Shown here one piece after another: positions 1-5,007 of a stretch of DNA of 5,007 nt. Origin of the DNA: CAVSUR01 sp052143655 (GTDB taxonomy: Bacteria > Actinomycetota > Actinomycetes > Streptosporangiales > Streptosporangiaceae); assembly GCA_052143655.1 (NCBI GenBank), contig JBKQSL010000087.1, forward strand, positions 1 to 5,007, read 5' to 3'. How positions within the stretch are numbered: the stretch's first letter is position 1; every line of letters begins with the position of its first letter. The translations under genes were made by a program, and so were the position numbers. A model generated the notes under the pieces. That model made no database searches and was not told where the DNA came from. It was given only the letters and a program-made list of their open reading frames with translations.

Positions 1-1182
1 CGGCGCCGGATACCCGGCTGGTCCCGCCGGGCGAGCAGACCAGCTGCCGGGGTCGGTCAGCGGATCCGGGCGGCGGCGCCGGGCTGCCGGGCCACCTCCC
101 AGCGGATCCGCCGAGGCGGCCTGGCCGTTGACCGGCACCGTGCCGCTGGGGGAGCCCGGCCCGGCCGGGTAACCGCGCGCCGCCGCCGGCTCGGGCGGAT
201 AGCTGCGCATCTGCTGCGTGGGCTCGTTGGCCGCCGCCACGCCGCGCGAGCGGTCAGGCCGCGTGTCGTCCCTGCGGCCTGAATAGGAACGGCTGTCGTC
301 TGCCGTTACCCGCGGGAAGGACGGGCTGGTCAGCGGATCGTCATCCAGCGCCCCCGCAGGCCGCCGGCGCCGGGTGCCCGCCTGGGCCGTGGTGGCCAGG
401 GCGGGCGCATCCTGCGGCCGCCCGCTGCTGTCCAGCGGCCGGACAGAAACCGGGCTTCCCGGCCCGGCGCCGAACGGCAGGGGATCCGCCGGGCCTGGCC
501 GGGCCTGCCGCCCGCGGCCAGCGTCCGCTGTCGCGGCGGCGACCGGTGCGGCGGCGACCGGTGCGGCGGTCGCCGGCCCACGGGCGCCTGCTGGCCTGCG
601 GCCGGCGCGCGAGAAGGCATCTCGGGGCGCAGCGGCGTCGCGCGGCGCTGCGGGTGCGGCCGGCTGAGCCATCGTGGTCAGCGGCTTGTCCGCGACGAGT
701 TCGGCCCAGTAGTCCACATCGGACAGGGAGTCCCAGTCAGTGCTGGGCCAGTCGGCACCGTCGGCCGAGCGCGCCCGGTCGGCGCGGGACTGCCCGCGGT
801 CTCGCGGCTGGCTGGCCGGCCTCGCCGCGGCGGCGGCCCGGCTGGCCCCGCCGCGGCGGGACGCGCCGACTGCCCGGCCGGCCAGGGCCGGGTCCGTGCC
901 GGGCTCAGCCGAAAGCGGACGGTCATCGGGCCGGGCCGGACGAGGGCCGCGCGGGCCGGCAGATGACCGGGCGGAAGGCCCCGGGCCCGGGGCGGCGCGG
1001 CGCGAGCGCTCGGGCCAGTCGGCGGGACGCTGCGCCGACGCCTGGCCGTAAGCACTCCCGGCCGGCTCCCCGGGCGCGTCGTCGAATTCATCGTCGTCTG
1101 CCCGCAGGTAGCGCAGTGCGAGCAGGGCGACGATGATGATCAAGACCACCACTGCGGCAAGACCGATAACGATCTTAATCAT
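1..1182 (-). CDS. Membrane-anchored Ala/Pro/Arg-rich protein of unknown function, 3' end outside window
   Basis: The minus-strand frame is open without a stop from an ATG at 1182 to the window edge, giving 394 visible residues; the C-terminus is missing. Residues 1-23 (MIKIVIGLAAVVVLIIIVAL and on) form one strongly hydrophobic helix with almost no N-terminal extension, followed by RYLR and an acidic patch DDDEFDD (29-35). This suggests a signal-anchor with the remainder in the cytoplasm. Most of the rest is low-complexity Ala, Pro, Arg, Gly and Asp, probably disordered. Two kinds of island stand out: a Trp/Asp-rich segment at 144-170 (DWPSTDWDSLSDVDYWAEL, then ADKPLTT), and recurring DPL motifs at 233, 282, 359 and 373, two of them preceded by RRRRP (271-275, 368-372). 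I do not recognise the family by name. The ATG was chosen because it sits directly before the helix; a GTG lies one codon upstream and the ribosome site is weak. It is transcribed divergently from the sigma operon. Confidence 0.8.
   Translation of the reverse strand, partial: MIKIVIGLAAVVVLIIIVALLALRYLRADDDEFDDAPGEPAGSAYGQASAQRPADWPERSRRAAPGPGPSARSSAGPRGPRPARPDDRPLSAEPGTDPALAGRAVGASRRGGASRAAAAARPASQPRDRGQSRADRARSADGADWPSTDWDSLSDVDYWAELVADKPLTTMAQPAAPAAPRDAAAPRDAFSRAGRRPAGARGPATAAPVAAAPVAAATADAGRGRQARPGPADPLPFGAGPGSPVSVRPLDSSGRPQDAPALATTAQAGTRRRRPAGALDDDPLTSPSFPRVTADDSRSYSGRRDDTRPDRSRGVAAANEPTQQMRSYPPEPAAARGYPAGPGSPSGTVPVNGQAASADPLGGGPAARRRRPDPLTDPGSWSARPAGPAGYPAP
533..569. repeat. 15-bp tandem repeat, about 2.5 copies, inside the membrane-anchored protein gene
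   Basis: The unit GGCGGCGACCGGTGC repeats with period 15 and no mismatch across these positions. On the minus strand it encodes the pentapeptide APVAA twice (about residues 208-217). Because the period is a multiple of three, copy changes would leave the frame intact. It is best read as a coding microsatellite within a disordered tail. Confidence 0.85.
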
Positions 1183-1430
1183 CACACATCCATCGCGGCA
1201 TGACCTGAAGATGGCACCAGCTAGGCACGCGCGGCCACCAACGCGAGCCTCCCCCGGCCCTGCAAGCACCCTGGAAAATTTGTGGCTGATCGCCTCAAAA
1301 GCAATTCTGTCGATCCGCTGGGCGACGTGTCATGTATTCGATCAATTTCCTCCGGACGTGTCGCTCCTACGCACCGGAAGCCCAGGTCACAGTGCCGCGA
1401 TCGGTTGCGGAAAGATGGGGCCGCCGGCCT

Positions 1431-1453
1431 GGCGCGGCCCGGCGCGGCCCGGC
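1431..1453. repeat. Short GC-only tandem repeat
   Basis: GGCGCGGCCC occurs twice head to tail with three further matching bases. It contains only G and C and lies in non-coding sequence. No function can be assigned; simple replication slippage is the default explanation. Confidence 0.7.
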
Positions 1454-1522
1454 CGCGGACTTGACCGGACGGCTCCCGCCCCCCGGACGCACAGCGACAG
1501 TGGCTGCGGGCTATCTCCGTTA

Positions 1523-1615
1523 CAGCGCCAATCCGCGGTGGCAGCGCCAATCCGCGTCGCGCCAAATCCGCCCGGCCAATCGCTGCTGCCAGCCATTCAA
1601 CGGCCGGTAATCCGC
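1523..1615. repeat. Cluster of CCAATCCGC-type boxes, possible operator array
   Basis: Two perfect 15-bp copies of CAGCGCCAATCCGCG begin at 1523 and 1542, 19 bases apart. They are followed by related boxes CCAAATCCGC (1562-1571), CCAATCGC (1576-1583) and GTAATCCGC (1607-1615). The AAT cores start at 1530, 1549, 1565, 1578 and 1609, all in the same orientation. Clustered same-direction boxes in a divergent intergenic region fit cooperative binding by a regulator, but the irregular spacing and lack of an internal palindrome leave this unproved. The cluster is about 340 bases from the minus-strand start codon and about 400 from the plus-strand one. Confidence 0.55.
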
Positions 1616-1927
1616 TTTTGTCGGCTGGGGGCGATGACGTTCCCGGACCGGGCTACCGCCGCGCTGGCCCCCGGCCTCCGGCGCGGCCGGACGGCCGGCG
1701 ACTGTGAGAAACACCTCTGAGTTCCCTGCGTGCAGCGCCACCGCGGCTTCGGCGTCCTCCCGCGCCATCAGCGAATGCAGGGCGCGCGCCGCCCGGTCCG
1801 CCGCGATCTGGAGCAATTCAGCTAACCCGCATCGGCCGTCCCAAACCTGTACCCGACGGAGAGGGCGGCGAGGGAGTCACCACTGTCGTCCGGATGAAAG
1901 ATTTTTCTGGCATCGTGGGAAGCGGAG

Positions 1928-1955
1928 TGTCGATTCGGCGGCGGTCACTTCGTAG
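1928..1955 (+). promoter_or_regulatory. Candidate ECF42-type promoter for the DGPF-sigma operon
   Basis: TGTCGA at 1928-1933 is followed by a 17-base spacer and CGTAG at 1951-1955. This spacing is normal for ECF sigma promoters. From memory, the motif reported for ECF42 targets is TGTCGA at -35 with a CGA/CGT-type -10, so the -35 matches perfectly and the -10 nearly so. A transcript would start near 1962 and give a leader of about 50 bases before the DGPF start codon. The position, directly upstream of the operon that encodes an ECF42 factor, argues for autoregulation. The assignment rests on motif match and position only. Confidence 0.55.
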
Positions 1956-1997
1956 CGGGAGTGAAGGCCGGCCAGAGACCGGTCCCGGATGACAAAC

Positions 1998-2005
1998 AGG
2001 GGTGA
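1998..2005 (+). promoter_or_regulatory. Ribosome binding site of the DGPF gene
   Basis: AGGGGTGA ends six bases before the ATG at 2012. It is a strong Shine-Dalgarno match at good spacing and decides the start of the DGPF-domain gene. Confidence 0.8.
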
Positions 2006-2011
2006 TCTGTC

Positions 2012-2431
2012 ATGACGCAGTACCTGCTCGCGATCCACCACGCCGGCGCCCTCCCAGACCTTCCGCCGGAGGAGTGGCGGCAGTCGTTCGCCGACGTTGA
2101 CGCGTTCAACACCAAGCTGACGGAGGCCGGCGCGTTCGTGTTCGCCGGCGGCCTGCTCCCGGTGGACTCGGCGACCGTCGTGCGCCAGTCCGGTGGCGAC
2201 TTCCTGATCACGGACGGGCCCTACACAGAGACCAAGGAACACCTCGGCGGGTTCTGGATCATCAGCGCCCCCGACCTGGACGCGGCCCTGGAGTGGGCCC
2301 GGCTCGCCACGGTCGCGTGCCGGCTGCCGGTCGAGGTCCGCCCGTTCGAGGCGGACGACCCAGAGGGGATCATGGCCAGGCTGCTGGACGCTTTCCCGTC
2401 CGACGTGCCGCCGGATGCCGTGTCCGCGTGA
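2012..2431 (+). CDS. YCII-related (DGPF-domain) protein
   Basis: The 139-residue product has the layout of the YCII/DGPF family: a first strand MTQYLLAIH (1-9), a helix over residues 19-38, then AGAFVFAGGLLP (39-50), the hallmark DGPYTETKE (68-76, here DGPY in place of DGPF) and LGGFWII (78-84), with a helix around DLDAALEWARL. The length is normal and the ends look complete. The proteins are small, soluble, ferredoxin-like alpha/beta folds with a conserved His/Asp pocket; the reaction is unknown for most members, so no enzyme name is justified. The gene lies 30 bases before an ECF42 sigma factor, the standard partner of such genes in actinomycetes, and is the expected target of that factor. 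The start is fixed by a strong ribosome site. The family assignment is firm; the biochemical role is open. Confidence 0.93.
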   Translation: MTQYLLAIHHAGALPDLPPEEWRQSFADVDAFNTKLTEAGAFVFAGGLLPVDSATVVRQSGGDFLITDGPYTETKEHLGGFWIISAPDLDAALEWARLATVACRLPVEVRPFEADDPEGIMARLLDAFPSDVPPDAVSA

Positions 2432-2461
2432 TCATCTCCGCCCCCTGACCATCTCAGCACC

Positions 2462-3745
2462 GTGACCGTCGAGGCTGTCTTCCGCCGGGAATACGGCCGG
2501 TCCGTCGCCACCCTGATCCGCTTCCTCGGCGATATCGACGCCGCCGAGGAAGCGGTCCAGGACGCGTTCACCGTGGCGGCCGCCAGGTGGCCGTCGGACG
2601 GCGAGCCGCCCAATCCCGGCGCGTGGATCGTCACGACCGCCCGCAACCGGGCCATCGACCGGCTGCGCCGCGAGTCGGTCCGCGACGAGCGGCATGCGCA
2701 GGCCCATCACCTGCACGGCGCGGACACGTCGGGCAGTGCCCCGCCGCAAGAGGAGAGGACCGTGCCCGACGACCGGCTCCGGCTGATCTTCACCTGCTGC
2801 CACCCGGCGCTCAACCAGGCCGCCCAGGTCGCGCTGACCCTCCGGCTGCTCGGCGGGCTCGAGACGCCGGAGATCGCGCGGGCGTTCCTCGTCCCCGAAG
2901 CGACCATGGCCCAGCGGATCGTCCGGGCCAAGCGCAAGATCAGGGATGCCCGCATTCCCTACCGCGTGCCAGCCGAAGCCGAGCTTCCCGGCCGCCTCGC
3001 GCCCGTGCTCGCCGTCGTCTACCTGGTCTTCAACGAGGGGCACGCGGCGACCGCCGGTTCCCTGCTGCGGCTTGACCTGTGCGCGGAGGCGATCCGGCTC
3101 GCCCGCGTACTCGCTGAGCTAATGCCCGACGAGCCGGAGGCGCAAGGACTGCTGGCGCTGCTCCTGCTGCTGCACGCGCGCCGCGCCGCCCGCGTCGCCG
3201 CCGACGGGTCGCTGGCCCGCCTGGCCGAACAGGACCGGCGCCTGTGGGACCGGGACCTGATCACCGAAGGCCAGGCCATCGTGCGCGCCTGCGTGCAGCG
3301 CGACCACCCCGGCCCGTACCAGCTCCAGGCCGCCATCAACGCCGTTCACTCCATCGCGCCCAGCCTTGCCAGCACCGACTGGCGGGCCATCCTGACGCTC
3401 TACGACCAGCTGTACGCGCTCACGCCGACCCCCGTCGTCGCGCTCAACCGCGCCGTCGCGCTCGCCGAAGTCCGCGGCCCCGCGGCCGGCCTGGCCGCTG
3501 TGGACGAGCTGCGCACGTCAGGCGGCGGCCTCGACGGCTACTACCTGTTCCACGCGGCACGCGCCGACCTGCTGCGCCGCCTCGGCCGGGACGAGGAAGC
3601 CGCGGCGGCCTACGACGCCGCCCGCGCGCTCACCGTCAACCCGGTCGAGCAGGCTTTCCTCGACGCGCAGCGAACTGCGGTCGCCGGGCCGCCTGCGGCG
3701 CGCCGGCGCGCCCCACCCCGCCGCCTGCACATACCCGACAAGTAA
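2462..3745 (+). CDS. ECF42-group RNA polymerase sigma factor with C-terminal TPR-like extension
   Basis: This 427-residue protein redirects RNA polymerase to a specific promoter set. Sigma region 2 spans about residues 5-72 (AAEEAVQDAF, GAWIVTTARNRAIDRLRRE) and region 4 about 103-160, with conserved FTCCHPAL (110-117) and the -35-binding helix-turn-helix at ETPEIARAFLVPEATMAQRI. The extension begins with the DUF6596-like VYLVFNEG (186-193), EAIRLARVL and LAEQDRRLWDRDLI, then TPR-like helices around ALNRAVALAE and GRDEEAAAAYDAARAL. This extension defines the ECF42 group and is thought to replace an anti-sigma factor; none is encoded nearby. The start is a GTG, the only start codon after the in-frame stop at 2429, and has no visible Shine-Dalgarno, so translation may be coupled to the DGPF gene. 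The last 20 or so residues (Arg/Pro-rich, ending RRLHIPDK) look unlike the usual ending and stop where an ISL3 remnant begins. It is sometimes annotated SigJ-like, but no symbol is secure. Confidence 0.93.
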   Translation: MTVEAVFRREYGRSVATLIRFLGDIDAAEEAVQDAFTVAAARWPSDGEPPNPGAWIVTTARNRAIDRLRRESVRDERHAQAHHLHGADTSGSAPPQEERTVPDDRLRLIFTCCHPALNQAAQVALTLRLLGGLETPEIARAFLVPEATMAQRIVRAKRKIRDARIPYRVPAEAELPGRLAPVLAVVYLVFNEGHAATAGSLLRLDLCAEAIRLARVLAELMPDEPEAQGLLALLLLLHARRAARVAADGSLARLAEQDRRLWDRDLITEGQAIVRACVQRDHPGPYQLQAAINAVHSIAPSLASTDWRAILTLYDQLYALTPTPVVALNRAVALAEVRGPAAGLAAVDELRTSGGGLDGYYLFHAARADLLRRLGRDEEAAAAYDAARALTVNPVEQAFLDAQRTAVAGPPAARRRAPPRRLHIPDK

Positions 3746-4050
3746 TGGATACCGCCCACGCCGCCACACGGGCATCGTGTGAAGATACGGCGTCCGCGCT
3801 GTTCGGCGTGGAGGGCCTGCAGGTCACCGATGTGCAGGCAGGGCCGGACGGCATGCTGGCAGCGTGGGCGGGCACCGATTACCCGGCCGCGGCGGCGTGC
3901 CCAGACTGCGGCACGGTCTCTGGCAAGGTGCATGAGACAGTGCTGACCCGGCCGCGGGACGTGCGCCGGGCCGGTGATGTGGTGGACCCGCGGTGGGTCA
4001 AGGTTAGGCGGCTCTTCGAACTTGAGCGGGGTAGTGCTGTCGCCTGGTGA
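3745..4050 (+). pseudogene. ISL3-family transposase, N-terminal remnant
   Basis: The 101 codons encode the N-terminal zinc-ribbon part of an ISL3 transposase: ALFGVEGLQVTDVQAGPDG (18-36), then ACPDCGTVSGKVHE (51-64) with the first CxxC pair, and TRPRDVRRAGD (68-78). A full-length member continues with a second cysteine pair, a helix-turn-helix and a DDE catalytic domain, for roughly 400 or more residues. Here the frame breaks after WVKVRRLFE and stops at 4048. Beyond it, another frame (4061-4140) reads LRLRLSEVTGRV, then ARRSVNVPVV, which resembles the helix-turn-helix segment and suggests the gene continued before it decayed. The ATG overlaps the sigma-factor stop codon (TAATG), an intimate junction. 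The catalytic residues are absent, so the product is non-functional as a transposase. Confidence 0.82.
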
Positions 4051-4126
4051 CTAAAGGTGCGCGTCTCAGCTGCGCCTGCGGCTCAGCGAGGTGACAGGCC
4101 GGGTCACGGCGCGGCGGTCCGTCAAT

Positions 4127-4192
4127 GTGCCCGTGGTCCTCGTGATCATGGTTCTTTCCAGGGAATCGTGATCACGAGAGAGCCACAGGCAC
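4127..4192. repeat. Large imperfect inverted repeat between the two ISL3 remnants
   Basis: The left arm 4127-4148 (starting GTGCCCGTGG, ending CTCGTGATCA) pairs with the right arm 4169-4192 (starting TGATCACGAG, ending CCACAGGCAC) with one mismatch and a small two-base asymmetry. The 20-base centre is itself partly palindromic (TTCC-AG-GGAA), so the whole 66 bases could form one long hairpin or cruciform. The perfect 10-bp palindrome CGTGATCACG lies at 4167-4176. It ends exactly one base before the next ISL3 frame. It may be the abutting ends of two elements or a subterminal structure of one; a plain terminator is less likely because no T-tract follows. Confidence 0.75.
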
Positions 4193-4621
4193 GTGCGTCA
4201 GGATATGGCGTCGCGGCTGTTCGCGCTGGACGGCGCAGAGGTCGTTGAGGTGGATGCTGAAGCCGGCTGCGGCCGGACGGTATGGGTGAGGCCGGCGGGC
4301 CCGCAGGCGGCGGCGTGTCCGGGCTGCGGGACGGTATCGGCGCACGTGAAGGAATATGTGACCACGCGCCCGGCGGATCTTGGCCAGGGCCGGGGCGAGG
4401 TCGGCGTGGCGCATGCCGCGTTCGCCGCCCGCGCCGATCCGGTGTTAGCACAGCCGCCGCCGCTGGTGGCGCACCTGGGGATCGATGAGCACCGCCGCGG
4501 CCGGCCCCGCTGGCTTCACGATGATGGCACCGGCGAATACGTGCTGCTCGCGGACCGGTGGCACACCTGTTTCTTTGACCTGTCCGGGGACCAGGGACTG
4601 CCCGTTCGGCCATGCCGCTGA
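4193..4621 (+). pseudogene. ISL3-family transposase with internal deletion and lost C-terminus
   Basis: The open frame of 142 codons begins at GTG 4193 (an ATG lies at 4205). It carries the zinc-ribbon start ACPGCGTVSAHVKE (41-54) and TTRPADL (57-63), then jumps in frame to VAHAAFAARADPVL (72-85) and the catalytic-domain start LGIDEHRRGRPRW (95-107), GEYVLLADRWHTCFFDL (114-130) and SGDQGL (131-136). Normal ISL3 proteins have roughly 70-80 more residues between the first two blocks, covering the second cysteine pair and helix-turn-helix. Only the first Asp of the DDE triad (in GIDEH) remains. After SGDQGL the sequence switches to IS30, and the stop at 4619 is read within that foreign DNA. It is a different ISL3 member from the one upstream (CPGCGTVSAHVKE against CPDCGTVSGKVHE). 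It is inactive as a transposase. Confidence 0.85.
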
Positions 4622-4972
4622 TAATGTGCGGGCCGTGCCGATCGACTCGGTAAAAGATATCCCGGCCCGGCTGGTGAAGTCGCTCAGCTGGGACCAGTGG
4701 ACGGAGATGGCAGATCACGCCACTTCTCCCTGGCCACGAGCATCGATGTCTATTTTGCGCATCCTTATTCACCGTGGGAGCGCAGCACGAGCGAGAACAC
4801 GAACGGCTCATCCGGGAATACATTCCGAAAGGGACGCCAGTCCCCTCTGATCCGGCGTTCCTGAATGCCGTGTCTCACTCACTTAACATCCGCCCGCGGG
4901 CGTATACTGGGCTACAGAACGCCAGCCGAAGTATTTGCCGAGATACTCAGCGAATTTGCTTCCACCGGTTGA
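4602..4972 (+). pseudogene. IS30-family transposase, C-terminal part with three frameshifts
   Basis: Joining three frames restores the C-terminal half of an IS30 DDE transposase: PFGHAADNVR, then IPARLVKSLSWDQWTEMADH (to about 4718); FSLATSIDVYFAHPYSPWER, then STSENTNG (4724-4807); LIREYIPKGTPVP and LNIRPRAYTG (4807-4911); and YRTPAEVFAEILSEFASTG, ending at TGA 4970-4972. The breaks look like one missing base near 4722, one missing base near 4806, and one extra G in the GGG at 4909-4911. Family hallmarks are the WDQ Asp and the ENTNG Glu of the DDE triad. Normally invariant residues are changed: WDQG became WDQW, and WxRGTNENTNG became WERSTSENTNG. The N-terminal helix-turn-helix and first Asp are missing, lost at the junction with the ISL3 fragment. 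It is clearly a decayed copy. Confidence 0.85.
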
Positions 4973-5007
4973 CACCGGCCAGGCCAGCCCGCGCGATTGA
5001 ATAGCGC

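Larger units (their letters stand above)
1183..2011. other. Long intergenic region between divergent units
   Basis: About 830 bases separate the minus-strand membrane-anchored protein gene from the plus-strand DGPF-sigma operon. Several open frames cross it, but their products are Arg/Pro/Ser-rich, lack good ribosome sites and resemble no family, as expected by chance in GC-rich DNA. The one partial exception is a minus-strand stretch around 1690-1875 with a helical, protein-like composition but no credible start. The region also holds a comparatively AT-rich island near 1274-1350, a 10-bp tandem repeat near 1431, a cluster of AATCCGC boxes at 1523-1615 and the operon promoter near 1928-1955. 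I could not assign a promoter for the minus-strand gene with confidence. Confidence 0.7.
3745..4972 (+). mobile_element. Composite of degraded insertion sequences (ISL3, ISL3, IS30)
   Basis: Three transposase remnants lie in the same orientation without intact genes between them: an ISL3 N-terminus (3745-4050), an internally deleted and 3'-truncated ISL3 gene (from 4193) and a frameshifted IS30 C-terminal part (about 4602-4972). A 66-base imperfect palindrome separates the first two. No complete pair of terminal repeats or target duplication can be recognised, and no remnant encodes a full catalytic domain, so the block should be immobile. The outer limits are set by recognisable coding homology; the true ends may extend further. 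The final 35 bases of the window show nothing I can assign. Confidence 0.75.

Noticed and set aside
546..1136. Plus-strand open frame of 196 codons opposite the membrane-anchored protein
   Set aside because: Its composition is almost all Arg, Pro, Gly and Ala, as expected from the complement of an Ala/Pro/Arg-rich gene. The minus-strand frame has a clear transmembrane anchor and conserved-looking islands.
1308..1331. Second TGTCGA as another ECF promoter
   Set aside because: No CGT/CGA-type -10 lies at 16-17 bases (the nearest CGAC is only about 9 bases away) and no plus-strand gene follows for about 700 bases.
1295..1353. Minus-strand GGAGGA followed by a 12-residue open frame, possible leader peptide
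   Set aside because: The gap from GGAGGA to ATG is about 14 bases, too long for a normal ribosome site, and there is no hairpin or terminator after it to suggest attenuation.
1133..1720. Plus-strand open frame of 195 codons in the intergenic region
   Set aside because: The product is Pro/Arg/Ser-rich with no recognisable domain, overlaps the start of the minus-strand membrane protein gene, and has no ribosome site; it is a chance frame in GC-rich DNA.
2432..3043. Minus-strand open frame of 203 codons opposite the sigma factor
   Set aside because: The plus strand encodes unmistakable sigma regions 2 and 4; the antisense frame is a mirror product of high GC3.
4146..4823. Minus-strand open frame of 225 codons across the IS remnants
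   Set aside because: It is antisense to recognisable ISL3 and IS30 coding sequence and has no domain of its own.
1..5007. CRISPR array, tRNA or rRNA genes, prophage attachment site
   Set aside because: No regularly spaced palindromic repeats, no cloverleaf-like segment with a T-loop motif and no rRNA signature were seen on either strand.

Overview
The base composition is strongly GC-rich with long runs of GC-ending codons, and the gene families present (a group 42 ECF sigma factor with its DGPF/YCII partner, actinobacterial-type ISL3 and IS30 transposases, an Ala/Pro/Arg-rich membrane-anchored protein) point to a high-GC Gram-positive actinomycete. I cannot place it to genus from the sequence alone.

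Layout. (1) Positions 1-1182, minus strand: a long open frame that runs off the left edge. It encodes one N-terminal transmembrane helix followed by a very long low-complexity, probably disordered tail. (2) Positions 1183-2011: a roughly 830-base region between two divergent transcription units. I see no convincing gene in it, but it contains a cluster of AATCCGC boxes, a weak coding-like fragment on the minus strand and, near its right end, an ECF-type promoter (TGTCGA, 17-base spacer, CGTAG). (3) Positions 2012-3745, plus strand: a two-gene operon, a small YCII/DGPF-domain protein followed 30 bases later by an ECF42-type sigma factor with its large C-terminal extension. (4) Positions 3745-4972, plus strand: a graveyard of insertion sequences. 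It holds the N-terminus of one ISL3-family transposase, whose ATG overlaps the sigma stop codon, then a large imperfect palindrome, then a second, internally deleted ISL3 transposase, which is fused to the C-terminal part of an IS30-family transposase carrying three frameshifts.

How it works together. The functional core is the DGPF-ECF42 pair, a widespread actinobacterial arrangement in which the sigma factor is thought to direct transcription of DGPF genes and of its own operon. The TGTCGA element upstream of the DGPF gene fits autoregulation. No anti-sigma gene is visible, which fits ECF42 factors, where the C-terminal TPR-like extension is thought to take over control. The insertion-sequence remnants mark the downstream end of this operon as a recombination hotspot and may have reshaped the sigma factor's last residues. 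I found no wholly new system; the most useful leads are the promoter/operon logic, the AATCCGC box cluster, the palindrome between the ISL3 pieces, and the unrecognised membrane-anchored protein.
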